The notes under the pieces: model-generated
What the model was told of the DNA's origin: nothing
Database searches by the model: none
Seen by the model: the letters and a program-made list of their open reading frames with translations, nothing else
Program-made: the position numbers and the translations under genes
In this document: positions 29,838 through 40,972 of the stretch, in pieces
Layout: each line of letters opens with the position of its first letter
Numbering within the stretch: position 1 is the stretch's first letter
Source: Citrobacter portucalensis
GTDB lineage: Bacteria > Pseudomonadota > Gammaproteobacteria > Enterobacterales > Enterobacteriaceae
DNA: 64,000 nucleotides
Assembly (NCBI RefSeq): GCF_002042885.1
Contig: NZ_MVFY01000010.1
Coordinates: forward strand, 62,001-126,000
Reading direction: 5' to 3'

Positions 29838-32528
29838 TTAAGCAATTGTACGTTTGATCTCGATGATCTCGAACACTTCGATCATATCGCCAACGCGAAC
29901 GTCGTTGTAGTTCTTAACGCCGATACCACATTCCATACCGTTACGGACTTCGTTAACGTCATCTTTGAAGCGGCGCAGGGACTCCAGCTCGCCTTCATAG
30001 ATAACCACGTTGTCGCGCAGTACGCGGATTGGGTTGTGACGTTTAATCGTGCCTTCGGTAACCATACAGCCTGCGATAGCGCCGAATTTCGGTGATTTGA
30101 ACACATCACGAACCTCAGCCAGACCAATGATCTGCTGTTTCAGTTCCGGAGACAGCATGCCGCTCATCGCTGCTTTCACTTCGTCGATCAGATGATAGAT
30201 GACGGAGTAGTAACGCAGATCCAGACTTTCTGATTCGATAACTTTACGTGCAGAGGCATCAGCACGTACGTTGAAGCCAACCAGAATCGCGTTGGATGCC
30301 GCAGCCAGGGTTGCGTCGGTTTCGGTGATACCACCTACGCCAGAACCGATGATCTTCACTTTTACTTCGTCGGTAGACAGTTTCAGTAAAGAGTCGGAAA
30401 TCGCTTCTACAGAACCCTGTACGTCAGCCTTCAGCACGATGTTCACTTCGTGAACTTCGCCTTCGGTCATGTTGGCGAACATGTTCTCAAGTTTAGATTT
30501 CTGCTGACGAGCCAGTTTAACTTCACGGAATTTGCCCTGACGGTACAGTGCAACTTCACGCGCTTTCTTCTCGTCACGAACGACGGTCACTTCATCACCG
30601 GCAGCCGGAACACCGGACAGACCGAGGATTTCCACCGGAATGGACGGACCGGCTTCCAGTACTTCCTGACCCAGTTCGTTACGCATCGCACGAACGCGGC
30701 CATATTCGAAGCCACACAGAACGATATCGCCCTTGTTCAGGGTACCTTCGCGAACCAGGACGGTAGCGACCGGGCCACGACCTTTATCCAGGAAGGATTC
30801 GATAACCGCACCGCTCGCCATACCTTTACGGATAGCTTTCAGTTCCAGTACTTCGGCCTGCAGCAGGATAGCATCCAGCAGTTCGTCGATACCGGTACCC
30901 GCTTTCGCAGAAACGTGAACGAACTGGCTCTCGCCGCCCCACTCTTCCGGCATGATGCCGTACTGGGACAGTTCGTTTTTAACGCGATCTGGATCCGCTT
31001 CCGGTTTATCGATTTTGTTGACTGCAACAACTACCGGCACACCTGCCGCTTTCGCGTGCTGGATAGCTTCGATAGTCTGCGGCATCACGCCGTCGTCTGC
31101 TGCAACAACCAGAACAACGATATCCGTTGCCTGAGCACCACGAGCACGCATGGAGGTAAACGCGGCGTGACCCGGGGTGTCCAGGAAGGTGATCATACCG
31201 TTGTCAGTTTCAACGTGGTACGCACCGATGTGCTGAGTAATGCCGCCCGCTTCGCCAGAGGCCACTTTCGTTGAACGAATGTAGTCCAGCAGAGACGTTT
31301 TACCGTGGTCAACGTGACCCATGATGGTCACTACCGGTGCGCGCGGTTCTGCCGCAGCGCCGGTGTCACGGTCGCTCATTACTGCTTCTTCCAGCTCGTT
31401 TTCACGACGCAGGATAACTTTGTGGCCCATCTCTTCGGCAACCAGCTGTGCGGTTTCCTGGTCGATGACCTGGTTGATGGTCGCCATTGCGCCCAGTTTC
31501 ATCATTGCTTTGATGACCTGAGAGCCTTTAACCGCCATCTTGTTCGCCAGATCTCCAACGGTGATGGTTTCGCCGATCACAACGTCACGGTTAACAGCCT
31601 GAGCTGGCTTCTGGAAGCCCTGCTGCAGAGCGGAACCTTTACGCTGCTTGCCGCCTTTACCACCGCGAACCGCTGCACGTGCTTCTTCACGGTCAGCTTT
31701 AGATTCAGCGTGTTTATTGCCTTTCTTCGCCGGACGCGCGGCTTTAGTGCTGCGAGTACGACCACGACCGCCTTCAACTTCACGATCGTTCTCGTCTTCA
31801 GCCTGGCGAGCATGCTGAGAGGTGGTGACGTGATAATCACTGGTGTCTTCGACAGGTTCAGCGTTATTCACACCATTTTTCTCGTTTTCTTCCGCCATAC
31901 GGCGAGCTTCTTCCGCTACGCGGCGCGCTTCTTCTTCAAGCTTGCGACGTGCTTCTTCTTCCGCTTTACGCTTCAGTTCTGCGGCTTCATTTTCACGGCG
32001 GGCTTTTTCGGCCTGGGCGGTTTTAGTCATATCGTCGGTCTGTTGATTGCTCACTTTGTCTTTTTCCGCAGCTTCACGTTTCGCTTTATCAGCGGCTTCA
32101 CGCTTAGCTTGTTCTGCGGCCTCACGTTCGGCTTTTTGTTGCGCCTCGCGTTTGGCAGCTTCTTCTGCCTCACGACGGGCTTGCTCTTCCGCTTCACGCT
32201 GCGCCTGCTCTTCCGCGGCAAGGCGTTCAGCCTCTTGCGGATCGCGTTTCACAAAGGTGCGTGTCTTGCGGACTTCGATTTGTACCGATTTGCTTTTTCC
32301 ACCGGTACCTGGAATATTGAGAGTACTGCGCGTTTTACGCTGCAATGTCAACTTATCCGGCGCTGAGCCGTTTTCACGGTTCAAATGCGCCAGTAAGGTT
32401 TGTTTCTCTTGTGCGGACACAGAGTCGTCAGCAGACTTCGGGATACCGGCATCAGCAAATTGCTGTACCAGGCGATCTACGGAAGTCTGTATCTCTGCAG
32501 CCAGCGTTTTTACGGTTACATCTGTCAT
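29838..32528 (-). CDS. infB: translation initiation factor IF-2
   Basis: An 896-aa GTPase that places initiator fMet-tRNA on the 30S subunit (E. coli 890 aa). The N-terminal IF2N domain (1-50) leads to a highly charged Ala/Glu/Arg helical region (about 95-220), then IF2N-2, the G domain with [17 protein letters not shown] and NKIDKPEA, and the C-terminal fMet-tRNA-binding domains. Internal starts for the shorter IF2 forms are conserved: GTG at codon 159 (32054) and ATG at codon 167 (32030), equivalent to E. coli 158 and 165. Confidence 0.97.
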   Translation of the reverse strand: MTDVTVKTLAAEIQTSVDRLVQQFADAGIPKSADDSVSAQEKQTLLAHLNRENGSAPDKLTLQRKTRSTLNIPGTGGKSKSVQIEVRKTRTFVKRDPQEAERLAAEEQAQREAEEQARREAEEAAKREAQQKAEREAAEQAKREAADKAKREAAEKDKVSNQQTDDMTKTAQAEKARRENEAAELKRKAEEEARRKLEEEARRVAEEARRMAEENEKNGVNNAEPVEDTSDYHVTTSQHARQAEDENDREVEGGRGRTRSTKAARPAKKGNKHAESKADREEARAAVRGGKGGKQRKGSALQQGFQKPAQAVNRDVVIGETITVGDLANKMAVKGSQVIKAMMKLGAMATINQVIDQETAQLVAEEMGHKVILRRENELEEAVMSDRDTGAAAEPRAPVVTIMGHVDHGKTSLLDYIRSTKVASGEAGGITQHIGAYHVETDNGMITFLDTPGHAAFTSMRARGAQATDIVVLVVAADDGVMPQTIEAIQHAKAAGVPVVVAVNKIDKPEADPDRVKNELSQYGIMPEEWGGESQFVHVSAKAGTGIDELLDAILLQAEVLELKAIRKGMASGAVIESFLDKGRGPVATVLVREGTLNKGDIVLCGFEYGRVRAMRNELGQEVLEAGPSIPVEILGLSGVPAAGDEVTVVRDEKKAREVALYRQGKFREVKLARQQKSKLENMFANMTEGEVHEVNIVLKADVQGSVEAISDSLLKLSTDEVKVKIIGSGVGGITETDATLAAASNAILVGFNVRADASARKVIESESLDLRYYSVIYHLIDEVKAAMSGMLSPELKQQIIGLAEVRDVFKSPKFGAIAGCMVTEGTIKRHNPIRVLRDNVVIYEGELESLRRFKDDVNEVRNGMECGIGVKNYNDVRVGDMIEVFEIIEIKRTIA

Positions 32529-32552
32529 ACTGTTCCTTCCTGCTACAGTTTA

Positions 32553-34040
32553 TTACGCTTCGTCGCCGAACCAGCAAATATTACGGGCAGCCATAATCAG
32601 CTCACCGGCTTTTTCGTCGGTCAACCCTTCGATATCAGCCAGATCATCAATGCCCTGTTCAGCGAGATCTTCCAGCGTACAAACACCACGGGCCGCCAGT
32701 TTGAAGGCCATCTCACGATCCAATCCTTCCAGATTCAGCAGATCGTCAGCCGGTTTGTTATCACCGAGGCTTTCTTCCTGGGCCAGTGCCAGAGTGGTCA
32801 GTGCGTTTTTAGCACGCTCGCGCAGCGCTTCAACGGTCTGTTCATCCAGGCCGTCAATTTCCAGCAGTTCTTTCATTGGCACGTAGGCCAGTTCTTCCAG
32901 CGTCGCAAAACCTTCTTCCACCAGAACAGTCGCGAAATCTTCATCGATATCGAGATATTTGGTGAAGGTATCGATGGCAGCATGTGCTTCAGCCTGATGC
33001 TTCGCTTGCAGGTCATCAACGGTCATCACGTTGAGTTCCCAACCGCTCAGTTGTGAAGCCAGGCGGACGTTCTGACCATTACGTCCAATCGCCTGAGCCA
33101 GGTTACCGGCTTCAACCGCGATATCCATGGTGTGTTTGTCTTCATCCACCACGATAGAAGCGACGTCTGCTGGCGCCATTGCGTTAATCACGAACTGCGC
33201 CGGGTTATCATCCCACAGGACGATATCGATACGCTCGCCGCCCAGTTCGGTAGAAACCGCCTGAACGCGCGCACCGCGCATACCAACACAGGCGCCGACC
33301 GGATCAATACGCTTGTCGTTGGTCTTAACGGCGATTTTCGCACGCGATCCCGGATCGCGAGCAGCCGCTTTAATTTCGATAACTTCTTCGCCGATTTCCG
33401 GCACTTCAATGCGGAACAGCTCAATCAGCATTTCCGGCTTGGAACGGGTTACGAACAGCTGTGCACCGCGCGCTTCCGGGCGAACTGAGTACAGAACACC
33501 ACGAATACGGTCACCAGGGCGGAAGTTTTCACGCGGCAGCATGTCTTCACGCAGGATCACAGCTTCAGCATTGCTGCCCAGATCCAGAGAAATGTTGTCG
33601 CGGTTTACTTTCTTCACCACACCGGTGACGATTTCGCCTTCGTGTTCGCGGAACTGATCAACAACCATTGCGCGTTCAGCTTCACGTACTTTCTGTACGA
33701 TAACCTGCTTCGCGGTCTGGGTGGTGATACGGTCAAAGGTGACAGATTCAATCTGATCTTCAACATATTCGCCCACGTTCAGACTTTCGTCTTCGAAGCG
33801 TGCCGCTTCCAGCGTAATTTCTTTGGTCGGCTGAGTAACTTCTTCTACGATTACCCAACGACGGAAAGTATCGAAATCACCGCTTTTACGATCGATTTCT
33901 ACGCGAACGTCGATCTCTTGCTCATATTTTTTCTTTGTTGCTGTAGCCAGCGCACTTTCCAGCGCTTCAAAAATTTTCTCGCGTGGCAGCGCTTTTTCGT
34001 TGGATACGGCTTCAACAACAGCCAAAATTTCTTTGTTCAT
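32553..34040 (-). CDS. nusA: transcription termination/antitermination factor NusA
   Basis: A 495-aa RNA-polymerase-binding factor that modulates pausing, termination and lambda-type antitermination. Domains in order are the N-terminal polymerase-binding domain (1-130), S1 (about 135-200, [21 protein letters not shown]), KH1 and KH2 (about 230-345, [14 protein letters not shown] and [15 protein letters not shown]) and two acidic repeats (about 365-495). It has the E. coli length and lies 24 bp before infB. Confidence 0.97.
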   Translation of the reverse strand: MNKEILAVVEAVSNEKALPREKIFEALESALATATKKKYEQEIDVRVEIDRKSGDFDTFRRWVIVEEVTQPTKEITLEAARFEDESLNVGEYVEDQIESVTFDRITTQTAKQVIVQKVREAERAMVVDQFREHEGEIVTGVVKKVNRDNISLDLGSNAEAVILREDMLPRENFRPGDRIRGVLYSVRPEARGAQLFVTRSKPEMLIELFRIEVPEIGEEVIEIKAAARDPGSRAKIAVKTNDKRIDPVGACVGMRGARVQAVSTELGGERIDIVLWDDNPAQFVINAMAPADVASIVVDEDKHTMDIAVEAGNLAQAIGRNGQNVRLASQLSGWELNVMTVDDLQAKHQAEAHAAIDTFTKYLDIDEDFATVLVEEGFATLEELAYVPMKELLEIDGLDEQTVEALRERAKNALTTLALAQEESLGDNKPADDLLNLEGLDREMAFKLAARGVCTLEDLAEQGIDDLADIEGLTDEKAGELIMAARNICWFGDEA

Positions 34041-34068
34041 CGCGGGCTTTTCACCTCAATCCAGACTG

Positions 34069-34521
34069 TTAAAAGTGGGGAACCAGGTTCGCCTTCTGGA
34101 TATTACTCAGCGCGAACACTTCATCTTTGCCTTCGACTGTGACCGTGATCATCTCACCGTCCACCGCTTTGATAACGCCCTGCCATTTACGACGGTTTTG
34201 TACCGCCATACGAAGAACCAGCGTGACTTCTTCACCCAGGAAACGCACGTAGTGTTCAGCTGTGAACAGAGGACGGTCGAGACCCGGAGAGGAGACTTCC
34301 AGGTTATAGGCAACGGTGATTGGGTCTTCGACATCCATCACGGCGCTTACCTGATGGCTCACATCAGCACAATCATCAACATTGATGCCATCTTCACTAT
34401 CAATATAGATGCGCAGTGTGGATGTGCGACCACGAATAAATTCGATGCCGACCAGTTCGTAGCCCAGGGCTTCAACTGGCGCTGTAATCATCTCTGTTAA
34501 TTTTTGCTCTAATGTGGACAA
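34069..34521 (-). CDS. rimP: ribosome maturation factor RimP
   Basis: A 150-aa protein for maturation of 30S subunits, acting on the S12 region. The sequence follows E. coli Rim[21 protein letters not shown] and [20 protein letters not shown]. The start is a TTG at 34521 with a GGGGGTGG ribosome-binding site close by; a GTG two codons upstream overlaps that site. It is the first protein gene after metY in the metY-rimP-nusA-infB operon. Confidence 0.93.
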   Translation of the reverse strand: MSTLEQKLTEMITAPVEALGYELVGIEFIRGRTSTLRIYIDSEDGINVDDCADVSHQVSAVMDVEDPITVAYNLEVSSPGLDRPLFTAEHYVRFLGEEVTLVLRMAVQNRRKWQGVIKAVDGEMITVTVEGKDEVFALSNIQKANLVPHF

Positions 34522-34538
34522 GCCCACCCCCAAGACAT

Positions 34539-34602
34539 AAAAAAAGGGCCTAAAGCCCAGTTATTCTGTAGTCAGATAACAAAAAACCCCGATAAATCGG
34601 GG
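34539..34602 (-). terminator. tandem terminators after metY
   Basis: Two minus-strand hairpins with T tracts lie between metY and rimP: CCCCGAT / ATCGGGG with six T (34581-34602), and GGGC / GCCC with seven T (34539-34558). E. coli has tandem terminators here, through which part of the transcription reads on into rimP-nusA-infB. Confidence 0.85.
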
Positions 34603-34728
34603 CTTTAGATAACTGAACCCTATAACCGCACCTGCGGTTCGGAGAACCTTCCGAAAGAATTTTTTTCAAATCCAGCTACGAAGGCCTAAGTCTTCACAGT
34701 ATATTTGAAAAAGAACTCTAAGGGAAAG

Positions 34729-34805
<77 letters not shown>

Positions 34806-34820
34806 CCTGAAACGTGGCAA

Positions 34821-34849
34821 ATTTTACTCGTTTTGGGTAAAAAATGCAA
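34821..34849 (-). promoter_or_regulatory. metY promoter
   Basis: On the minus strand TTGCAT (34849-34844) and TAAAAT (34826-34821) are separated by 17 bp, a near-consensus sigma-70 promoter. The expected start is about nine bases before the mature 5' end of metY. Confidence 0.75.
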
Positions 34850-34857
34850 ATACTGCT

Positions 34858-34880
34858 GGGATTTGGTACCGAGACGGGAC
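34858..34880. repeat. copy of the leuU 3' end next to the metY promoter
   Basis: GGGATTTGGTACCGAGACGG and GAC following it closely match the 3' end of leuU and its flank at 36674-36697, in the same orientation. It looks like a tRNA-Leu 3' remnant, and with leuU it brackets argG. The other parts of the 34806-35138 spacer hold the metY and argG promoters. Confidence 0.6.
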
Positions 34881-35053
34881 GTAAAATCTGCGCACAGTAT
34901 ATTGATTCACTATGCGTTATGTCAACCTTGTTACGACTATGCAAATCAATGAATGCTGCCCAGCGCTAGCCCAGCAAGATAAATATGCCGCCCACGCCGT
35001 TATTTAACGAAATTATCACTAAACTCTTCCTGTCATCCAGAAAAGATGATTAA

Positions 35054-36482
<1,429 letters not shown>

Positions 36483-36497
36483 AGATTCACTATCTTA

Positions 36498-36521
36498 AGG
36501 CCGCGTAAGCGGCCTTTTTTA
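36498..36521 (+). terminator. Rho-independent terminator of argG
   Basis: The stem AAGGCCGC / GCGGCCTT with loop GTAA is followed by six T residues, 16 bp after the argG stop. Confidence 0.92.
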
Positions 36522-36541
36522 TGCGCGGAATATAAGGTGTC

Positions 36542-36619
36542 TGTAGGCCTGATAAGCGTAGCGCCATCAGGCGTTGTAATAATGTCGGATGGCGGCGTTA
36601 ACGCCTTATCCGACCTACA
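36542..36619. repeat. REP pair (BIME) between argG and leuU
   Basis: Two inverted REP units, TGTAGGCCTGATAAGCGTAG with CGCCATCAGGCG, and GTCGGATGGCGGCGTTAACG with CCTTATCCGACCTACA. They lie between convergent transcripts. Confidence 0.87.
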
Positions 36620-36641
36620 GGATAGCCACAAATAACAGACG

Positions 36642-36673
36642 AAAAAAAAGACGCTTTGCAGCGTCTTTTTTTT
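36642..36673. terminator. terminator of the secG-leuU transcript (bidirectional)
   Basis: A 6-bp GACGCT / AGCGTC stem is flanked by eight A and eight T residues. It lies 6 bp past the leuU 3' end, so it ends the minus-strand transcript and may also back up argG termination. Confidence 0.92.
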
Positions 36674-36697
36674 GGAATTTGGTACCGAGGATGGGAC
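36674..36697. repeat. direct-repeat partner: leuU 3' end
   Basis: The leuU CCA end with its flank, GGAATTTGGTACCGAGGATG then GGAC, is the second copy of the repeat seen at 34858-34880. The two copies differ by a few bases and bracket argG at a distance of 1.8 kb. Confidence 0.55.
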
Positions 36698-36766
36698 TCG
36701 AACCCACAAGCCCGTTAGGGCACTACCACCTCAAGGTAGCGTGTCTACCAATTCCACCACCTCGGT
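36680..36766 (-). tRNA. leuU: tRNA-Leu (GAG)
   Basis: An 87-nt class II tRNA on the minus strand with long variable arm and encoded CCA. The anticodon stem-loop reads CTACCTTGAGGTGGTAG, giving anticodon GAG for CUC/CUU codons. It is cotranscribed downstream of secG, 9 bp after its stop. Confidence 0.97.
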
Positions 36767-36775
36767 ACAGAATAC

Positions 36776-37108
36776 TTAGCGTGGGATATCGCTGGTCGGC
36801 TGAGCCGGAGCAGCTGGCTGAGTTTGCTCGGTTTTCGCCGGTGCGCTCAGATTTTCCCACTCACTTCCTTTATTGGTCTTGTTGCTGTTCATGTTACCCA
36901 GCACCAGACTGATGATGAAGAACAAGGTTCCCAATACAGCTGTCATACGGGTCATGAAGTTACCAGAACCACTTGAACCAAACAGAGTACCAGAAGCGCC
37001 TGCGCCAAAAGAGGCTCCCATATCAGCGCCTTTGCCTTGCTGCAGCATGATCAAGCCTACCAGACCAATTGCCACAATAAGGAAAACTACTAAAAGAGCT
37101 TCGTGCAT
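36776..37108 (-). CDS. secG: protein-export membrane protein SecG
   Basis: A 110-aa auxiliary subunit of the SecYEG translocon. Two hydrophobic segments (residues 2-22 and about 52-72) flank a cytoplasmic loop QQGKGADMGASFGAGASGTLFGSSGS. The tail is Pro/Ala-rich as in E. coli (110 aa). In E. coli it lies directly beside glmM; here a LysR/peptidase/transporter cassette intervenes. Confidence 0.96.
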   Translation of the reverse strand: MHEALLVVFLIVAIGLVGLIMLQQGKGADMGASFGAGASGTLFGSSGSGNFMTRMTAVLGTLFFIISLVLGNMNSNKTNKGSEWENLSAPAKTEQTQPAAPAQPTSDIPR

Positions 37109-37197
37109 AATCAACCTGTTCCTTGCGGAGTTGCCGCGTACAATGCTTCGACCATTAAAGCGGGAATATTTACTGTTTCCCACTGAAGCGGGTGTGA

Positions 37198-37226
37198 ATA
37201 CTAACCAAAGCGAATAACCTTCGCAA
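37198..37226 (-). promoter_or_regulatory. secG-leuU promoter
   Basis: On the minus strand TTGCGA (37226-37221) and TAGTAT (37203-37198) are 17 bp apart, a plausible sigma-70 promoter about 90 bp before the secG start. Confidence 0.55.
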
Positions 37227-37275
37227 GGGCAATTTGTTAGCATTGTATCAACTGCGGAAAAAATCGCCATATCAA

Positions 37276-38169
37276 TCAAAAACGCAGCAACTTCTCCCAG
37301 CATCTCTGCATAACGGCACGTTGATCTTCAAGATTCGCCCATACCACAACGGGGATTTCACAAATCAGGTCTGTATTTTCTGGCCAGCAGTGAATAATTT
37401 GCTGATTCACCAACTCTTCCGCAACCATCGATTCAGGTAACCAGGCCATTCCCATATGGCGCAGTACCATTTCTCGTATCGTTTCGCTTAAACCACTCTC
37501 AAATACTTTTTTTAGCCGTGGGCGGACGCGTTGTTCTGCCGACTCAATAATACGTCTGACAAAGGTGTAGTCGCTGTAGCATAGCCACGGAATCGGAGCA
37601 TGCGGATCATTAAGCGCATCAGCCAACTGGGCTGAAATAACCGGTATAAATCGCTCATACCGCCATAGGGAACGTTTTAACCCTCCGGCGATCTCCAGCC
37701 CCGGCTGGGCAGACGGTAAATCGTAGGTTACCAGTAAATCAATTTGCCGGTTCATCAGGGCATTGAAGTGGTTGTCTATCCCCTGGATACTGGCGTGTAC
37801 CGTAAAGTTTAACTGCGGCTCACTCTGTCGCAGGTAGTTGATCATATCCGGCAGGATATTCACCGACAGCGTATGCAGGCTGACCATCACCAGCGTGTTA
37901 TCCGTTGCTGGCGTCATCGCCGACAGCTCATGGCGTGCCTCTGTTAACGTGCTGAGAACGTGCCGGGCATAAGGTTCAAAGCGTTCACCATAGCGCGTCA
38001 GCGTGACAGGGGTCGTTGTCCGGTCAAACAAAGGCACGCCCAGCACCTCTTCCAGCGCCTTTATACGCCGACTCAACGCAGGTTGAGTAATATGCCGCTG
38101 CGCCGCGGCCTGAGAGTAGTTTCCATGCTGGCTCAAGGCCAGAAAATCTTCCAGCCACTTACAATCCAC
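37276..38169 (-). CDS. LysR-family regulator, HypT-like
   Basis: A 297-aa LysR-type transcriptional regulator. The winged helix-turn-helix is at about residues 4-62 (KWLEDFLALSQHGNYSQAAA, ITQPALSRRIKALEEVLGVPLFDR), followed by the substrate-binding domain. It resembles E. coli HypT (YjiE), which in E. coli lies beside iadA; here too the neighbour is an isoaspartyl peptidase gene, divergently transcribed. The GTG at 38169 is preferred because GGAGAG lies 6 bases upstream; an in-frame ATG at 38199 touches its GGAGG with no spacing. It probably controls the divergent peptidase and transporter genes; the inducer is unknown. Confidence 0.85.
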   Translation of the reverse strand: MDCKWLEDFLALSQHGNYSQAAAQRHITQPALSRRIKALEEVLGVPLFDRTTTPVTLTRYGERFEPYARHVLSTLTEARHELSAMTPATDNTLVMVSLHTLSVNILPDMINYLRQSEPQLNFTVHASIQGIDNHFNALMNRQIDLLVTYDLPSAQPGLEIAGGLKRSLWRYERFIPVISAQLADALNDPHAPIPWLCYSDYTFVRRIIESAEQRVRPRLKKVFESGLSETIREMVLRHMGMAWLPESMVAEELVNQQIIHCWPENTDLICEIPVVVWANLEDQRAVMQRCWEKLLRF

Positions 38170-38317
38170 GTTGTGCTCTCCGCCATGCCATAACCGCATC
38201 CTCCAATAACAAATCGGTAATAGTCATAGTTATAGTAATGGCTTTATGGTGGGCATCATAACAACAATATTTCGTTTCACCTGCCGACTCTCACCCTCGA
38301 CGTTTGACAGGACCGCT

Positions 38318-39451
38318 ATGTTTACTTTATTGACCAATGCCCGTGTTTTTTCTCCTGAGGATTTAGGCCTCTGCTCCCTGCTCATTCATGCCGACCGAAT
38401 TGTGGCGGTAGAAAAAGATATTTCATTGTTTGATGGCATCAACGAGGTCATCGATTGTCGGGGTAAATGGGTTATCCCTGGTATCATCGATCAGCATGTT
38501 CATCTTACCGGTGGCGGTGGTGAAGCCGGATTTGCCAGTCGGACGCCCGCCGTCAAGCTGCGCGACCTGATTCAGGCAGGTATTACCACGGTGGTTGGCG
38601 TGTTAGGCACCGATGCCATTTCTCGTTCACCCAAAGACCTCTACGCAAAAATGCAGTCTCTCAACCTTGAGGGATTACGTGCGTTTATGCACACGGGAGC
38701 CTACGCCGTTCCCAGCCCAACTATTACGCGATCCATCCGCGATGATATGGCCTTCATTCCGGCAATTCTTGGTGTAAAAATCGCCCTCGCCGATCACCGC
38801 GGTTCTTACCCCTCTTTCCAGGAGTTGCTGAGGATAGTGAGCGATATTCGCGTCGCTTCCCTGCTGGCTGGGAAAAAAGGCTTGCTGCATGTGCACCTGG
38901 GGAATCTGCCGGAAGGGATGTCGCAACTTATTGAGCTGTGTGATGCGGGTATTCCGATTCACCATATTTCACCGACGCATGTTGCGAGAACTGAGCCCTT
39001 GTTCGAACAGGCGATTGCTTTCGCCCATCGCGGCGGCCATATCGATGTTACGTCCGGTGGCAGTCGTTTTATGCCTCAGGAGCAAGCGATTCTCCACGCA
39101 CTCGAAGCACAGGTTCCGGCGGAGCGCATCACGATCAGTTCTGACGGCAATGGCAGCGTTCCGCGCTTTAACGCTCAGGGTATCGTTGAAGGTTTAAGCG
39201 CAGCACCGGTCGCAGGCAATCTTAACCTGCTTCCTCGCCTGATTGATGTCGGGATTCCGGTGCCACAGGCCATCGCGATGCTGACGGCAAACGTTGCGCG
39301 CTCGCTGGGTATTTCCGGGGGCGTGCTCTGCGCCGGAGAACGTGCTGATATCTGTGTACTCAATGATGACCTCTCGCTGGCCCATCTGTTTGCCGCGGGT
39401 AAACCGTTGCTGCGGGATGGCGAGTGCCTGGTTACCGGCAACTTCGAGTAA
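38318..39451 (+). CDS. isoaspartyl (beta-aspartyl) dipeptidase, IadA-like
   Basis: A 377-aa amidohydrolase of peptidase family M38, moderately similar to E. coli IadA (390 aa). It is expected to hydrolyse beta-aspartyl dipeptides in the cytoplasm. All active-site positions of IadA have counterparts: His-60/His-62, a lysine (154, carbamylated in IadA), Arg-161, His-193, His-221 and the catalytic Asp-276 in SSDGNGS, besides the GGGGEAG loop. The ATG at 38318 has GACAGGA upstream. It is followed 10 bp later by a DcuC-type transporter gene. It is probably a paralogue of iadA; the specificity could differ. Confidence 0.87.
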   Translation: MFTLLTNARVFSPEDLGLCSLLIHADRIVAVEKDISLFDGINEVIDCRGKWVIPGIIDQHVHLTGGGGEAGFASRTPAVKLRDLIQAGITTVVGVLGTDAISRSPKDLYAKMQSLNLEGLRAFMHTGAYAVPSPTITRSIRDDMAFIPAILGVKIALADHRGSYPSFQELLRIVSDIRVASLLAGKKGLLHVHLGNLPEGMSQLIELCDAGIPIHHISPTHVARTEPLFEQAIAFAHRGGHIDVTSGGSRFMPQEQAILHALEAQVPAERITISSDGNGSVPRFNAQGIVEGLSAAPVAGNLNLLPRLIDVGIPVPQAIAMLTANVARSLGISGGVLCAGERADICVLNDDLSLAHLFAAGKPLLRDGECLVTGNFE

Positions 39452-39461
39452 GGGGGCAAGA

Positions 39462-40928
39462 ATGTCATTGCTACTGGCGCTAATCGCCATCATTTTTGCC
39501 GGACGTCTGATCCTCAAAAAATATCACCCCCAGTCGGTACTGTTATTGACCGGGATTGTGCTGTTGCTTATCGCGCATTTTAGCGGAATGACCTCACTCA
39601 GTGGCCTGGTGAAAAAGAGCACCGGATTTGGCCCCTTTGACGCCTTTGAGTTTATTCGCGATACCCTGAGCGTGCGTCTCGGCGGCCTCGGTCTGCAAAT
39701 TATGCTGATTGGTGGTTTTGCCACTTATATGTCGGCCATTGGCGCAAGCCAGGTGCTGGTTCGGGTGACTTCTCGTCCGTTGCAGCGTCTGAACTCGCCT
39801 TATCTGCTGCTGGGGCTGGCACTGCTATTGGGTCAATTCCTGTCGCTGTTTATCAGCAGCGCCACCGGATTGGGTCTGCTGTTGATGGCGACGCTTTACC
39901 CGCTGCTTACCCGTCTTGGCTGTAGCCGCGCCGCGGTTGCCGCCGTTATCGCCAGTACCTGTGCGGTTGAGTTTGGCCCCGGCTCCGGCAACTCTGTTCT
40001 CGCCGCCAAAACTGCAGGCATCGAGGTCGTGAACTATTTCGTGCAGGATCAGTTGCCAATCGTTGTGCCCGTCATTCTTTTCATCGCCCTACTGCATATT
40101 GTTGTGCAACGCTTTTTTGACCGTCGGGAAAGTGGCGACAATGCCGCTCAGCAAATGCAGACATTAACGGCGACTGATGAAGCCGACGCACCTATCGCCT
40201 GGCTGTTTCTGCCCATGCTGCCGCTGGTATTGATGCTGGTGTGCAGCGATTTAGTATTCAGCTCTCTCAAGATCACGCTGGATACCGCTGTACTGATAAG
40301 CCTCGCTATTACGCTGGTTTGTGAGTACTGCCGTCATCGCAAGGCGCGTGAGGTGATGGCTGGCGTACAAAAGGTTTTTGACAGCATGGGCAGCGTTTTT
40401 GCCACCGTCGTGACGCTGATTATCGCCGGTGAAGTCTTTTCCGCCGGACTGAAAGCCATTGGTGCCGTTGACGCACTGTTGTCACTTTCCGGTGAATTTG
40501 GCCTCAGCGCCGCCTCTATTATCCTGCTGATGACCCTGATCACCTTCGCAATTTCAGCGCTGATGGGCTCCGGGAATGCGGCATTTTTCTCCTTCGCACC
40601 CATGGTGCCGGACATCAGCCGTCATATCGGTAGCGATATCGCTGTCATGATGTTGCCTATCCAGATCTCGGCGGGTATTGGTCGTACGCTATCGCCCATC
40701 GCCGGCGTAATCATTGCTATCGCAGGGATTGCAGGTGTCTCGCCTGTGGATATTGTTAAGCGTACCGCGATTCCGATGCTGGGCGGTTGGCTACTGATGA
40801 TTGCGTTAACCTTTGCCCGGTCTGGGCATCTGCTGGCGGTTCTGCCGTGGCTGGCAGTCCTTGTGCTACTGATGGTCGGTGGTTACTTCTGGCAGCGCCG
40901 ACGTAAACAGCCGCTTGCCGTACAGTAA
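39462..40928 (+). CDS. DcuC-family C4-dicarboxylate-type transporter
   Basis: A 488-aa integral membrane protein with about 12 hydrophobic segments, of the DcuC family (anaerobic C4-dicarboxylate uptake and exchange). Recognisable stretches are TGLGLLLMATLYPLL, CAVEFGPGSGNSVLAAKTAG, GSGNAAFFSFAPMVPDI and ISAGIGRTLSPIAGVI. Being coupled to an isoaspartyl peptidase, it may import beta-aspartyl dipeptides or exchange aspartate/succinate; that is inference. The ATG at 39462 has AGGGGGCAAG before it. In E. coli iadA is instead accompanied by the unrelated membrane genes yjiG and yjiH. Confidence 0.85.
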   Translation: MSLLLALIAIIFAGRLILKKYHPQSVLLLTGIVLLLIAHFSGMTSLSGLVKKSTGFGPFDAFEFIRDTLSVRLGGLGLQIMLIGGFATYMSAIGASQVLVRVTSRPLQRLNSPYLLLGLALLLGQFLSLFISSATGLGLLLMATLYPLLTRLGCSRAAVAAVIASTCAVEFGPGSGNSVLAAKTAGIEVVNYFVQDQLPIVVPVILFIALLHIVVQRFFDRRESGDNAAQQMQTLTATDEADAPIAWLFLPMLPLVLMLVCSDLVFSSLKITLDTAVLISLAITLVCEYCRHRKAREVMAGVQKVFDSMGSVFATVVTLIIAGEVFSAGLKAIGAVDALLSLSGEFGLSAASIILLMTLITFAISALMGSGNAAFFSFAPMVPDISRHIGSDIAVMMLPIQISAGIGRTLSPIAGVIIAIAGIAGVSPVDIVKRTAIPMLGGWLLMIALTFARSGHLLAVLPWLAVLVLLMVGGYFWQRRRKQPLAVQ

Positions 40929-40958
40929 AAAAAAGCCGGAGTCTCAGACTCCGGCTTT
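40927..40958. terminator. bidirectional terminator between the transporter gene and glmM
   Basis: A 9-bp stem GCCGGAGTC / GACTCCGGC lies between an A8 run and a T-rich flank. It directly follows the transporter stop and sits 14 bp after the glmM stop on the other strand, where eight T residues make it a strong terminator. Confidence 0.9.
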
Positions 40959-40972
40959 CACTTTCTTCGGAA

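Noticed and set aside
31305-32366. Long open frames opposite infB, with Phe- and Ser/Ala-rich translations
   Set aside because: They mirror the Ala/Glu/Arg-rich helical region of IF2 read backwards; no start site or family match.
34621-34665. Two small hairpins between metY and its terminators considered as a riboswitch
   Set aside because: They are short stems in the processed metY trailer, with no ligand-binding consensus that I can recognise.
37276-40928. The LysR/peptidase/transporter cassette considered as a phage or transposon cargo
   Set aside because: No transposase, integrase, terminal repeats or target duplication is seen at its borders, and base composition looks like that of its neighbours.
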